A stretch of 64,000 nucleotides of DNA from Streptomyces brevispora (GCF_007829885.1 NZ_VIWW01000001.1:6366119-6430118), one strand, 5' to 3'; shown: positions 26,940 through 35,804, numbered from the stretch's first letter. Notes: generated by a model from the letters alone, not told the origin. Numbers and translations are program-made.

Positions 26940-28382
26940 ATGACACATGCTGTGGAGTCTGTGGAGTACGACGTCGTGGTCATCGGTGCAGGTCCGGTGG
27001 GTGAGAACGTGGCGGACCGGGCCCGGGCCGCCGGGCTGAGCACCGCCATCGTGGAGTCCGAGCTCATCGGCGGTGAGTGTTCGTACTGGGCCTGTATGCC
27101 GAGCAAGGCCCTGCTGCGCCCGGTCGTCGCCCGCGCCGACGCCCGTCGCGTCCCCGGCCTCGCCGGATCCGTACAGGGGCCGCTGGACACCGCGGCCGTC
27201 CTCGCCCACCGGGACGTGTACGCATCCCATTGGAAGGACGACGGGCAGGTGGCCTGGCTGGAGAGCATCGGCGCGGACATCTACCGCGGCATCGGCCGCC
27301 TGACCGGAACGAAGGAGGTCTCCGTCACGGCGCCCGACGGCGCGGAGCACCGGTTCACCGCCCGGCACGCCGTCGCCGTGTCCACCGGCAGCCGGGCCGT
27401 GGTGCCCGCTCTGCCCGGCATCGCCGACGCCCGTCCCTGGACGAGCCGTGAGGCGACGAGCGCCAAGGAGGTGCCCGGACGGCTCGTCGTCGTCGGCGGG
27501 GGAGTGGTCGGCGTGGAGATGGCAACCGTGTGGGGCGCCCTGGGCGCCGAGGTCACCATGCTGGTCCGCGGCAAGGGGCTGCTGCCCCGGATGGAGCCGT
27601 TCGCCGGTGAGCTGGTCGCGGAGGCGCTGACCGAGGCCGGAGCCGATGTCCGCTTCGGCGTCTCGGCCACCTCCCTGCGGCGCCCGGCCCCGGACGGACC
27701 GGTCACCGTCGAACTCGACAACGGCGAAAGTGTCGAGGCCGACGAGATCCTCTTCGCCACCGGCCGCGCGCCGCGCACCGATGACCTGGGACTGGAGACG
27801 GTGAACCTGAAGCCCGGTTCCTGGCTCACCGTGGACGAAAGCTGCCGGGTCGAGGGCACCGACTGGCTCTATGCCGTCGGTGACGTCAACCATCGGGCGC
27901 TCCTGACCCACCAGGGCAAGTACCAGGCCCGCATCGCCGGAGCCGCGATCGCCGCCCGGGCCCAGGGCATCCCGCTGCTGGAGACCGACCGCTGGGGCGC
28001 CCACGCGGCCACCGCCGACCACGCGGCCGTTTCCCAGGTCGTCTTCACCGACCCGGAGGCCGCCTCGGTCGGCCTCACCCTCGCCGAGGCGGAACAGGCC
28101 GGACACCGGGTCCGGGCCGTCGATCACGACCTCGGAGCGGTGGCGGGCGCCGGCCTGTACGCGGACGGCTACCGGGGCCGTGCCCGCATGATCGTCGACC
28201 TCGACCGGGAGATCCTGCTCGGGGTCACTTTCGTGGGCCCAGGGATCGGCGAACTGCTGCACTCGGCGACGGTCGCGGTCGCGGGGGAAGTCCCGATCGA
28301 GCGGCTCTGGCACGCGGTCCCCGCCTACCCGACGATCAGCGAGATCTGGCTGCGGCTCCTGGAGACGTACCGGGGCGCGTAG
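26940..28382 (+). CDS. Class I pyridine nucleotide-disulfide oxidoreductase
   Basis: A 480-aa FAD enzyme. The FAD Rossmann motif is VVVIGAGPVGENVADRA, the redox-active pair is in GGECSYWACMPSKAL (C-X4-C), the NAD(P) motif is LVVVGGGVVGVEMATVWG, and the C-terminal dimerisation domain includes VVFTDPEAASVGLTLAEAE. The final segment HAVPAYPTISEIWLRLLE has the HxxPxxxE signature that provides the catalytic His-Glu. It belongs to the lipoamide dehydrogenase/mercuric reductase-like group; the substrate is not assignable. The ATG at 26940 is preferred over 26931. Confidence 0.87.
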   Translation: MTHAVESVEYDVVVIGAGPVGENVADRARAAGLSTAIVESELIGGECSYWACMPSKALLRPVVARADARRVPGLAGSVQGPLDTAAVLAHRDVYASHWKDDGQVAWLESIGADIYRGIGRLTGTKEVSVTAPDGAEHRFTARHAVAVSTGSRAVVPALPGIADARPWTSREATSAKEVPGRLVVVGGGVVGVEMATVWGALGAEVTMLVRGKGLLPRMEPFAGELVAEALTEAGADVRFGVSATSLRRPAPDGPVTVELDNGESVEADEILFATGRAPRTDDLGLETVNLKPGSWLTVDESCRVEGTDWLYAVGDVNHRALLTHQGKYQARIAGAAIAARAQGIPLLETDRWGAHAATADHAAVSQVVFTDPEAASVGLTLAEAEQAGHRVRAVDHDLGAVAGAGLYADGYRGRARMIVDLDREILLGVTFVGPGIGELLHSATVAVAGEVPIERLWHAVPAYPTISEIWLRLLETYRGA

Positions 28383-28463
28383 CGCGGCCGGCCGAGCCCG
28401 GACACGGTCCTGCCCGGCCACACGCCCATGTCCCGCCCCATATGTCCATGTCCCGTCCGGGCG

Positions 28464-28500
28464 CATGGTCCCGCCGTGCAGTTGGCGCGGCGGGACCATG
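28464..28500. terminator. Bidirectional terminator between oxidoreductase and GH16 genes
   Basis: CATGGTCCCGCCG and CGGCGGGACCATG form a 13-bp perfect stem around an 11-base loop, between convergent genes. Confidence 0.78.
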
Positions 28501-28506
28501 GCGTGC

Positions 28507-29409
28507 TCAGGCCGGGGGCTGGCTGTCGCTGGTGGTGACGCGTACGTGGTCGACGACGAGTTGCTGGGGGAAGGTGGTGTTGTTGTCGGGGTCGCCGGGC
28601 CAGTAGCCGCCGACGGCGAGGTTGAGGATGAGGAAGAAGGGCTTGTTGAAGGCCCAGGTGTTGCCGCCGGTGTCGGCGGGGGTGCGGTGCTGGTAGACGT
28701 TGCCGTCGACGGACCAGGAGATGGAGTTGGGGGCCCAGTCGATGGCGAAGGTGTGGAAGTCGTCGGCGAAGGCCTGGCCGCCGGGGAGGGTGTATCCGGC
28801 GCCGATGCCGGCGGCGCCCGAGTAGCCGGGTCCGTGCAGGGTGCCGTGGACGGTGGAGGGTTCGAAGCCGACGTTCTCCATGATGTCGATCTCGCCGGAG
28901 TTGGGCCAGCCGACCTGTCCGATGTCGTCGCCGATCATCCAGAAGGCGGGCCACATGCCCTGGCCGCGCGGGATCTTCATCCGGGCCTCGACATGGCCGT
29001 AGGCCTGGGTGAACTTGCCGGAGGTGTTCAGCCGGGCCGAGGTGTACTGGCAGGTGCCGTACCAGCACTGGTAGTTGTTCGGGTTCTCCTTGCGCGCGGT
29101 GATGACCAGATGACCCTGGCCGTCCAGTGCGGCATTGCTGTTGCCCGCCGTGTAGTACTGCCGCTCGTGGTTGTTGACGTTGTCACCGGTCTCGGTCTGC
29201 CACTTGCTGCCGTCCACGGCAGAGCCCGCGGCGCCGTCGAAGTCGTCGGTGAACGACGCGGCGGCGGCGGACGCCTGGGCCGTGACGGATCCCTGTGCCG
29301 CGGGAGACGGCGTGGGGGCGCCGGAAGCGAAGCCGGAGGTGGCCGACACGAGAGCGAGCACCGAAAGTGCGGAGACCAGGAGGCGCCTGTTCAGGTGGGG
29401 GGAACTCAT
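28507..29409 (-). CDS. Secreted GH16 beta-glucanase (laminarinase type)
   Basis: A 300-aa exported enzyme. The signal peptide (MSSPHLNRRLLVSALSVLAL to FASGA) is followed by a GH16 jelly-roll. The catalytic motif is GEIDIMENVG, with nucleophile Glu and acid/base Glu flanking the Asp. WPAFWMIGDD and FHTFAIDWAPNSISWSVDG are typical family strands. It is predicted to cut beta-1,3 or mixed-linkage glucans outside the cell. There is no carbohydrate-binding module; the protein ends soon after the catalytic domain. A dyad lies about 95 bp upstream. Confidence 0.9.
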   Translation of the reverse strand: MSSPHLNRRLLVSALSVLALVSATSGFASGAPTPSPAAQGSVTAQASAAAASFTDDFDGAAGSAVDGSKWQTETGDNVNNHERQYYTAGNSNAALDGQGHLVITARKENPNNYQCWYGTCQYTSARLNTSGKFTQAYGHVEARMKIPRGQGMWPAFWMIGDDIGQVGWPNSGEIDIMENVGFEPSTVHGTLHGPGYSGAAGIGAGYTLPGGQAFADDFHTFAIDWAPNSISWSVDGNVYQHRTPADTGGNTWAFNKPFFLILNLAVGGYWPGDPDNNTTFPQQLVVDHVRVTTSDSQPPA

Positions 29410-29503
29410 GGAATTTCCTTTCCGTACAGGACGGAGGAAAAGTGACTAGCCATGCATATGACAAGTGGGGGCATGGTGGCCACGTGGGGGAGTTGGGGCC
29501 TTA

Positions 29504-29530
29504 GTTCACTACGTGATTTAAGAAGTGAAC
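29504..29530. promoter_or_regulatory. Inverted repeat upstream of the GH16 gene
   Basis: GTTCACT (29504-29510) and AGTGAAC (29524-29530) are perfect 7-bp arms with a 13-base spacer. The position suits an operator for the glucanase gene. The regulator is unknown. Confidence 0.4.
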
Positions 29531-29604
29531 CAAGACTGTGTCAAGGCTCCGTACGGGCCACAGTTCTTGCACGCACCGAGTCGACCGCCCCTTCGGTACG
29601 GTCG

Positions 29605-30189
29605 TCAGCTCCGCGGCTCCGGGGTGAGTGGCCGGCCGCAGCGCAGGTTCCACCGCCCCGACCTGCCGCTGAACTCCGTCACCGTCAGAGGGGCCACGTC
29701 CAGCCGCCAGAAGACCTGCGGCGGGAGTGCCAGCGCATGGACGGCCGCGGCGCGGATCACGGCGGGCTCGGCCACCCCCAGCACCCGCCCGGAATCACTG
29801 CCGTTCAGGGAGTCGAGCCACGCGCCCGCTCGGGCGCACAGGTCCAGCAGCGACTCGCCCCCGTGCGGAGCGACGGACGGATCCGCCAGCCAGGCCGCCA
29901 CCTGATCCGGCTCGTCCGCACCTACCTCGGCCAGTCGTGCGCCGGACCAGCGGCCCATCTCCCAGTCCCGGAGGGCGTGCTCGGTATCGGACCGGAGCCC
30001 GAGCGCGTCCGCGGTGGCGGCGCAGCGCAGGGACGGACCCCGCAGGCACAGGTCCGCGTCAGGCACCGCGTCCGCGGCGGCGTGGGCCTGCCGGAGCCCG
30101 GAGCCGTCGAGCGGTGCGTCACTCGCGAACCGGGCCTCACGCAGTGCGGCGTTCATCGCTGGTGAGATCAACATCACCCGTACTGTCAT
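29605..30189 (-). CDS. Degenerate histidine-phosphatase-like protein
   Basis: A 194-aa protein of the histidine phosphatase superfamily by layout: an N-terminal strand then R/E-rich start (MTVRVMLISPAMNAALREARF), CLRGPSLRCAATADAL, LRDWEMGRWSG, PHGGESLLDLCARAGAWL and VLGVAEPAVIRAAAVHAL. The N-terminal RHG catalytic motif is replaced by SPAMN, and the second catalytic His (normally VTHGGVIR) is replaced by AEPAVIR, so it should not have ordinary phosphatase activity. It is divergent from the cobalamin-controlled cbtBA transporter, suggesting a cobalamin-linked role. Confidence 0.7.
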   Translation of the reverse strand: MTVRVMLISPAMNAALREARFASDAPLDGSGLRQAHAAADAVPDADLCLRGPSLRCAATADALGLRSDTEHALRDWEMGRWSGARLAEVGADEPDQVAAWLADPSVAPHGGESLLDLCARAGAWLDSLNGSDSGRVLGVAEPAVIRAAAVHALALPPQVFWRLDVAPLTVTEFSGRSGRWNLRCGRPLTPEPRS

Positions 30190-30289
30190 TACCGCTCTCA
30201 ACTCCCTGAACTGTGGCCACTTGGCCAAGCACACCATGGCGTCCGCGGCCTCAGGTCCGCCCGTGACACCATGGCGGCGCCCGCGCCCA

Positions 30290-30405
30290 GACGGTATCGT
30301 CGCGACGACATGACGAGGGTGTGACGGAAGTCCGGTGAGAATCCGGCACGGTCGCGCCACTGTGAACCCGTACCTGTGCGGGAAGTCAGACCCAGCACCT
30401 TCGTC
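30290..30405 (+). ncRNA. Cobalamin riboswitch upstream of cbtBA
   Basis: The conserved elements are in order: GGAAGTCCGGTGAGAATCC, then GGCACGGTCGCGCCACTGTG (B12 box GCCACTGT), then GGGAAGTCAGACC. It ends about 45 bases before cbtB, whose ribosome site CAGGAGG could be sequestered. It should repress the cobalt transporter when cobalamin is abundant. Confidence 0.9.
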
Positions 30406-30450
30406 TCAGGCACCACGATCGGGACGCGTGTTCCCCCAGGAGGTTCTGCC

Positions 30451-30666
30451 ATGGCACAGACTGCTGCCCCCGCCACCGGCGCACCCGCCATCACCCCCAT
30501 CTCACTGAAGGCCATTGCCCCTTGGGCGGTCTTCTTCGGCATCGTCATGCTGATCCTGCTGTACTTCGTCGGCGCCGAGCAGGGCGCCACCGCCCTCATC
30601 TCCGGTGAAGGCGTGCACGAGTGGGTCCACGACGGCCGTCACCTGCTCGGTTTCCCCTGCCACTGA
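30451..30666 (+). CDS. cbtB: Cobalt transporter subunit CbtB
   Basis: A 71-aa protein with one membrane helix (LKAIAPWAVFFGIVMLILLYFVG) and a C-terminal His-rich motif (GVHEWVHDGRHLLGFPCH) that is diagnostic of CbtB and likely binds metal. CAGGAGG lies nine bases before the ATG. It forms an operon with cbtA under the cobalamin riboswitch, a common arrangement for B12-controlled cobalt uptake. Confidence 0.92.
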   Translation: MAQTAAPATGAPAITPISLKAIAPWAVFFGIVMLILLYFVGAEQGATALISGEGVHEWVHDGRHLLGFPCH

Positions 30667-30695
30667 CCCAACGGGCTGATCCAGGGGAATCCCTC

Positions 30696-31469
30696 ATGAA
30701 CTCCATATCTGTCAGAGCTCTGCTGGTCCGCGGCATGCTGGCCGGCCTCGTCGCGGGCGCGCTCGCCCTGCTCGTCGCCTACTTCCTCGGCGAGTCCCGG
30801 GTGGACGCGGCCATCGCCCTCGAAGAGACGCACAGCCACGACCACGGCGGCGGCGAGGAACTGGTCAGCCGCACCATGCAGTCCACCGCGGGCCTCGCCA
30901 CCGGCGTACTCGTCTTCGGGGTGGCCATCGGCGGCATCGCCGCACTCGTCTTCTGCTACGCGCTCGGCCGGATGGGCCGGTTCGGCCCGCGGGCCACAGC
31001 GGCGTTGATCGCGGGAGCGGCCTTGCTGACCGTGTACATCGTGCCGTTCCTGAAGTACCCGGCGAACCCGCCGGCTGTCGGCAACCCCGACACCATCGGC
31101 AAGCGCACCACGCTGTTCTTCCTGATGGTCGCTCTCAGCGTGCTGCTGGCCGTCGCCGCCGTCATCATCGGCAAGCGGCTGGCTCCCCGCCTGGGCGCCT
31201 GGAACGCGACGATCACCGCAGCGGCCGGCTACGTCCTGCTCATCGGCCTCGCCTATGCCTTCCTGCCCTCGTTCAACGAGGTCGGAAAGGACTTCCCGGC
31301 CGCCCTGCTGTGGCAGTTCCGGCTGGCCACGCTCGCGGTCCAGTTCACCCTCTGGACCACCTTCGGCCTGGTCTTCGGCTACCTCACCGAACGGCTGCTG
31401 GTGCCGAGGGCCGGGGCGGTCACGGCCGGACGCGGAACGGCGGACCGAGCCGCAGCCGCCGCAGGCTGA
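30696..31469 (+). CDS. cbtA: Cobalt transporter subunit CbtA
   Basis: A 257-aa membrane protein with about five or six helices (LLVRGMLAGLVAGALALLVAYF, LATGVLVFGVAIGGIAALVFCYAL, ATAALIAGAALLTVYIVPFL, FFLMVALSVLLAVAAVII, ITAAAGYVLLIGLAYAF, FTLWTTFGLVFGYL) and a His-rich loop ETHSHDHGGG after the first helix. Together with CbtB it is a predicted cobalt importer. It starts 29 bases after cbtB. Confidence 0.9.
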   Translation: MNSISVRALLVRGMLAGLVAGALALLVAYFLGESRVDAAIALEETHSHDHGGGEELVSRTMQSTAGLATGVLVFGVAIGGIAALVFCYALGRMGRFGPRATAALIAGAALLTVYIVPFLKYPANPPAVGNPDTIGKRTTLFFLMVALSVLLAVAAVIIGKRLAPRLGAWNATITAAAGYVLLIGLAYAFLPSFNEVGKDFPAALLWQFRLATLAVQFTLWTTFGLVFGYLTERLLVPRAGAVTAGRGTADRAAAAAG

Positions 31470-31597
31470 CCGATCCCGGACACGAGTCGGCGCAGGTCGA
31501 TACGCGTACACGCCTGTTCCGCATACGCCTGTCCCGCATAGACATGTCCGGTCTGGGCACGCTGATGCGCCTGCCGGAATGAATCTCGGCAGTGGTA

Positions 31598-31634
31598 CGG
31601 CAGAACCCGCGGGGAAACCCCGCGGGTTCTGCCG
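31598..31634 (+). terminator. Strong hairpin downstream of cbtA
   Basis: A 17-bp perfect stem (CGGCAGAACCCGCGGGG and its complement) with an AAA loop, 129 bases after the cbtA stop. Confidence 0.8.
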
Positions 31635-32022
31635 TGTCCAGCCTCACTCCCGCCCTGCGGGCCCGTCGCGGCCCACCCGAGAGTGCTGCAGGAGGGAGTC
31701 CTCCCGTACGAGACGCATGCCCGCGGCGGCCAGGACGCGCCGGGGATGCGACGTTGTCCAGACCGGCGTCCCCGTGCACGCAGGCGATGCCCCGGTCACG
31801 GGCGAACCGCGGCAGCGCGCGGAGCGCCTCGGAGTCGTACCCCACGCCCTGGACCGGACCGACGGCACGAGTCCCTATCCGATCGTGACGCGCCGGTACT
31901 CGTCGGGTGTTCCGTGGGACCCACCCCGCCGATCACCGGCCCGTCGTCGCGAAGCCGTATCTCGTACGATCCGAACGGGCTCGGATTCCCGCTGTCCGCA
32001 CGGGTGTTGAGGGGTCCGCGGT
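31635..32022. other. Non-coding gap with possible GNAT remnant
   Basis: There is no intact gene. The minus strand at about 31680-31750 encodes WTTSHPRRVLAAAGMRLVRE, resembling the C-terminal part of MarR-GNAT acetyltransferases (an ARxLYxxxGFxLVRE-like stretch) but without the rest of the domain. Another minus-strand frame has EALRALPRFARDRGIACVHG. Both look like decay products. Confidence 0.25.
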
Positions 32023-32379
32023 CTACTCGCCACCGGCCGGGGTGAAGTCCCCGGACAGCGCGGCCGCGACCCGCAGGTGCGTGGCCGCCTCCGTCTGGCG
32101 TCCCTGCCGTTCCAGGGTGCGACCGAGCATCAGCCGTGCGTAGTACTCGACGGGATCGAGCTCCAGCACCGCTCGCAGCTCCGTCTCGGCCCGGACGAGC
32201 CGCGCGGAGTGGTAGTAGGCCCTGGCCAGCAGCAGCCGTGGCGCGACCTGCTCAGGGACCTCCTCGACGAGCCCGCCCAGAATCCGGGCCGCGACCGTGT
32301 ACTCCTTCGACTCGAAGAAGAACTGTGCCCGCTCCCACCGCTCGGCGGCGGTACCGAACTCGTAGTAGGTGTCGCTCAT
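32023..32379 (-). CDS. Small tetratricopeptide-repeat protein
   Basis: A 118-aa helical protein with TPR-like helices: AAERWERAQFFFESKEYTVAARILGGLVEE, VAPRLLLARAYYHSARLVRAETELRAVLEL and YYARLMLGRTLERQGRQTEAATHLRVAAAL, i.e. about two and a half repeats. It is a probable cytosolic protein-protein adaptor with no enzymatic motif. Divergent from the pirin gene, a neighbour pairing that may reflect a shared promoter region. Confidence 0.8.
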   Translation of the reverse strand: MSDTYYEFGTAAERWERAQFFFESKEYTVAARILGGLVEEVPEQVAPRLLLARAYYHSARLVRAETELRAVLELDPVEYYARLMLGRTLERQGRQTEAATHLRVAAALSGDFTPAGGE

Positions 32380-32522
32380 TCGTCCTCCTCGGTCGAGGCC
32401 CGCGGCACGGCCGGTCCCGTACGCGTCCAATCGCCACAACATCAAGAGATCGTTTAACATTCCACTAAATATTCGGCGTGGGCGCCGCCCGCCCGGACTC
32501 GCATGGGAATAGGTTGAGCGCC

Positions 32523-33488
32523 ATGAGCAATCTCGATCGCCAGGCCGCACTCTCCGTCTGTGGAGGGCGCGGCTTCGTCGTCGCCGAACCGGTACGTGAA
32601 CTCCTCGCCCCGCGCCGCGTGAAGCTGGGGGAGTCCACCGAAGTGCGCAGACTGCTGCCCAACCTGGGCCGCCGCATGGTCGGGGCTTGGGCCTTCGTCG
32701 ATCATTACGGCCCCGACGACATCACGGACGAACCAGGGATGCAGGTGCCGCCCCACCCCCACATGGGCCTGCAGACGGTCAGCTGGCTGCACGAGGGCGA
32801 GGTCCTGCACCGCGACAGCCTCGGCAGCCTGGCGACGATCCGCCCGTACGAACTGGGTCTGATGACCTCCGGCCGGGCGATCAGCCACTCCGAGGAGAGC
32901 CCCAGGTCGCACGCCGCGCTGCTGCACGGTGCCCAGCTCTGGGTCGCTCTCCCGGACGCCCACCGCCACGTCGAGCCGCACTTCCAGCACCACTCCGACC
33001 TGCCGACGGTCACCGCCCCGGGCCTCACCGCCACCGTGATCCTCGGCGACCTCGACGGTGCGACCTCGCCCGGCACCACGTACACCCCGATCGTCGGCGC
33101 GGACCTGGCCCTGAGCCGGGGCGCCGAGGCGCGGCTCCCGCTCGACCCCGACTTCGAGTACGCCGTGCTGTCGATGTCCGGCGAGGCCGAGGTCGACGGC
33201 GTGCCCGTCCTGCCTGGCTCGATGCTCTATCTCGGCTGCGGCCGCACGGAACTCCCGCTGCGCGCGGAATCCGATGCCGGTCTGATGCTCGTGGGCGGTG
33301 AGCCCTTCGAGGAGGAGATCGTCATGTGGTGGAACTTCATCGGGCGTTCCCACGAGGAAATCGCGGAGGCCCGCCGGGCGTGGGCGGAGGGCTCTCGCTT
33401 CGGTGAGGTTCACGGCTACGACGGTGACCGGCTGTCTGCTCCCGCACTGTCGCCGGTGGCGCTGAAACCGCGGGGACGGGTGCGCTGA
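32523..33488 (+). CDS. Pirin family protein (bicupin)
   Basis: A 321-aa bicupin. The N-terminal cupin carries the pirin metal ligands PPHPHMGLQTVSWL (two His) and GRAISHSEESP (His and Glu). The C-terminal cupin includes EYAVLSMSGEAEVDG and ELPLRAESDAGLMLVGGEPFEE, followed by EIVMWWNFIGRSHEEI, the conserved pirin C-terminal block. Bacterial pirins are iron-binding proteins; some have quercetin dioxygenase activity and others regulate metabolism. The start at 32523 is the first ATG before conserved sequence. Confidence 0.9.
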   Translation: MSNLDRQAALSVCGGRGFVVAEPVRELLAPRRVKLGESTEVRRLLPNLGRRMVGAWAFVDHYGPDDITDEPGMQVPPHPHMGLQTVSWLHEGEVLHRDSLGSLATIRPYELGLMTSGRAISHSEESPRSHAALLHGAQLWVALPDAHRHVEPHFQHHSDLPTVTAPGLTATVILGDLDGATSPGTTYTPIVGADLALSRGAEARLPLDPDFEYAVLSMSGEAEVDGVPVLPGSMLYLGCGRTELPLRAESDAGLMLVGGEPFEEEIVMWWNFIGRSHEEIAEARRAWAEGSRFGEVHGYDGDRLSAPALSPVALKPRGRVR

Positions 33489-34025
33489 CCTGGAGTGATG
33501 TGTTCTCCGGCGCTCCCTGTCGCGTGCGCTCGCTGCGTCCCCCGTCAGCACGGCGGAGGGGCGCAGCTGTGCCTCCCGTAGGGCGGTTCCTAGGGCGGTC
33601 GGCACTTGCACGTGTTGGCATCTGTGACCAGGTCTGATCAAACACTTGCTGACCCTTTGCTGACCTTACTGATGCGTAATCAGATTGCTGGGGTTGGGGA
33701 CTGCTGATGCCCGCCCTGCCCGACCAGCGCTCTCCTGGGGGGTTCCTCGCGTGGTGCGAGTTCGGGTAATGGGCGAATTCGACGCATTACTCTAGTCGCT
33801 TTGCTTCTGACGGCCCTGCTGAGGCGTGGCGCACCCTTCGAATTCCGGATTGCTCGCAGGTATCGGCACGCCATGTCACGCCCCTGTATGAGATCGGCTC
33901 TGCCCGCCCCCGTCGGCGGCTGACGGAGTTGAGTTTGCGAGGCAGACGCTGGCGGTTTCCGGTCCCACATGGCACAGGTAGGCAGAACCGTCTTCTGACG
34001 TCCACCTGGTCCAATTCGATGCTGT
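33489..34025. other. Gene-poor junction between conserved and accessory DNA
   Basis: No credible gene is present in these 537 bases. A direct repeat TTGCTGACC occurs at 33646-33654 and 33657-33665. From about 33780 onwards the DNA is less GC-rich than its surroundings and several frames carry short pieces only, consistent with insertion-element debris. Confidence 0.4.
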
Positions 34026-34390
34026 TCACGCGGGTTTACACTTTGTGGTCCAGGTGCGTCGACGGTGTTGGTGACAGGCGCGTGACAGGACGTGTGTGAC
34101 GGCATCGGTGATAGGGCGAGGGACTTGCCGATGGGCAAGGCGGGGCCTCTCCTGGAGCCATGAGGAGAGACCCCGCTGGAGCGCTCTGGTTGGGCTTCGC
34201 CGTGAGTTCGACTGTGCTTGAATGCCTGACGCGTTCGGCTTTTCACACAGTCCGTGAAGGTCCGCGGCGAGCGGGCGGGCGAGGCGGAGTTGGGTGTGCG
34301 CGACGATCAGGATCCAGGTCCAGCGGTCCGCAGCCTCGGGCGTATGGAGTTTCGGAGTGGTCCAGCCCAAGGACTGCTTCGCGAAGCGGA
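34026..34390 (-). pseudogene. Transposase C-terminal fragment
   Basis: The minus strand reads FAKQSLGWTTPKLHTPEAAD then RWTWILIVAHTQLRLARPLA, a block I recognise from a DDE-type transposase family common in Streptomyces (NF041680-like). After AADL the frame no longer matches. The upstream part is cut off exactly where the first IS3-family element begins (34391). This is a fragment, not a functional gene. Confidence 0.55.
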
Positions 34391-34459
34391 TGAGGTTCCC
34401 CCGAGATGCGGAAGTGAGTGACAGAGGGTCAGATGGTTCTCATGAGAGGAACATCGACC

Positions 34460-34768
34460 ATGGCTGCTCCCAGAAAGTACTCGCTGGAGTTGCGTGAGCG
34501 TGCGGTGCGGATGTATCGCACCTCGGATCCGAAGCCGCAGATCAAGAAGCTGGCCGTCGACCTCGGCGTGCATCCGGAGGCCCTGCGGGGCTGGATCCGC
34601 CAGGCTGAGGCTGATGCCGGCGAGCGGGATGACCGGCTGGCCACCGATGAACACGCCGAGCTGGTGGCCCTGCGGAAGGAGAACGTCCAGCTCAAGCGGG
34701 CGAACGACGTACTGCGGACGGCCTCGGCGTTTTTCGCGGCGCAACTCGACCCGACCCGGCCCAGGTAA
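34460..34768 (+). CDS. IS3-family transposase OrfA
   Basis: A 102-aa protein with the helix-turn-helix region of IS3 OrfA (APRKYSLELRERAVRMYRTS, QIKKLAVDLGVHPEALRGWI) and a leucine-zipper-like C-terminus (ELVALRKENVQLKRANDVLR). It ends ...DPTRPR with the stop overlapping the start of the orfB frame, the place where these elements shift -1 to make OrfAB. Intact here but without a functional orfB. Confidence 0.88.
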   Translation: MAAPRKYSLELRERAVRMYRTSDPKPQIKKLAVDLGVHPEALRGWIRQAEADAGERDDRLATDEHAELVALRKENVQLKRANDVLRTASAFFAAQLDPTRPR

Positions 34769-35412
34769 CCGCGCTCCTCGACGAGCATCCGCACCTGGGA
34801 GTCGAGTGCGTACTTCGTGAACTGCACATCGCCTCCTCCACCTAATACCGCTGGCGCCACGCCGAGAATGAGCCCTGCGAGCGGCGGCGCCGCGACGTAG
34901 AGCTCACCGAACGGATCAAGGAGATCCACACCGAGTCCGGTGGCATCTACGGGTCACCGCGCGTGCACGCCATACTGAAACGGGATGGCGTCCACGTGGG
35001 CCGCAAGCGCGTCGAGCGATTGATGCGCGAGACCGATCCGGCGGGTATCAGCCCGCGCCGGAGCGGTTTCACACGCCGGGATCCCAAGGCCACGCTCGCC
35101 CCGGACCTCGTCAACCGGGACTTCACCGCCCAGGGGCCGAACCGGCTGTGGGTCACCGACCTGACCATGATCCCGACCTCCGAGGGACCGCTGTGGCTGT
35201 CCGCGATCCGCGACGCGTTCTCCCGCCGGGTGGTGGCCTGGGAGACCTCCGCCCGCGCGGACGCCGACCTGGTCCTGTCCACCCTCGAGTACGCCCTCGC
35301 CTCCCGCGAGATCGAGCCCGGACAGCTCATTCACCACGCCGACCACGGCTGCCAGTACACGTCCATCAAGCTCACAACGCGCCTTCTGAGAGCGGGTATC
35401 GGGGCATCGAAC
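34765..35412 (+). pseudogene. IS3-family transposase OrfB, disrupted
   Basis: An integrase-core transposase frame with IHTESGGIYGSPRVHAILKR, NRLWVTDLTMIPTSEGPLWL and HHADHGCQYTSIKLTTRL. It is inactivated in two ways. A TAA at 34843-34845 replaces the TAC seen in the other copy (STYYRWR), and the frame diverges near 35412 before the catalytic Glu region. The second DDE Asp (HADHG) is still present. Confidence 0.85.
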
Positions 35413-35804
35413 CCCGGCGCATGCGCGCCCTCCCGCTCGTCCGGCCGACGGCGACGGACCGATACCGGCCCGTCATTCCTTTTCGGCCAATTCTCGTCAG
35501 AAACTCCGAGCCAGCGGCCCCCTTCCCGGGGTTTCACACCTGAGGGAGTGGCAAAAGGCGCACCTTCACAAGTGGTACGTGTACACATCAATCACCTTTC
35601 GGGAAGTCGTCGGCTACCCGCACCTATCGTCACGTAAACACCCTCCGGCGCACCTTTCCCCTGACCTCTCACCACCTTTGAGGTGCACTGCGGCGACATG
35701 TCCAACTTCGACATCTGCGCAGGTGGGGGCGCAATAACTCCACAAAGCCCCGGGCGCGTTCACATAGGCTGCGCCTGCCTCTCCGGCACCCGGAGCGGCA
35801 TGGA
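35413..35804. other. Gap between IS3 fragment and secreted-protein locus
   Basis: I see no gene in these 392 bases. The DNA is less GC-rich in places (35560-35660). It must contain the promoter for the downstream exported-protein genes, but no clear -35/-10 pair stands out. Confidence 0.35.

Larger units (their letters stand above)
34391..35412 (+). mobile_element. IS3-family element, 3'-truncated copy
   Basis: It begins with TGAGGTTCCCCCG, the same terminus found at both ends of the related nested element (47903 and 52400). It contains orfA and a damaged orfB. Sequence identity to the other copy stops near 35412 within orfB, so the right end and about 300 bases are missing. Confidence 0.85.
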
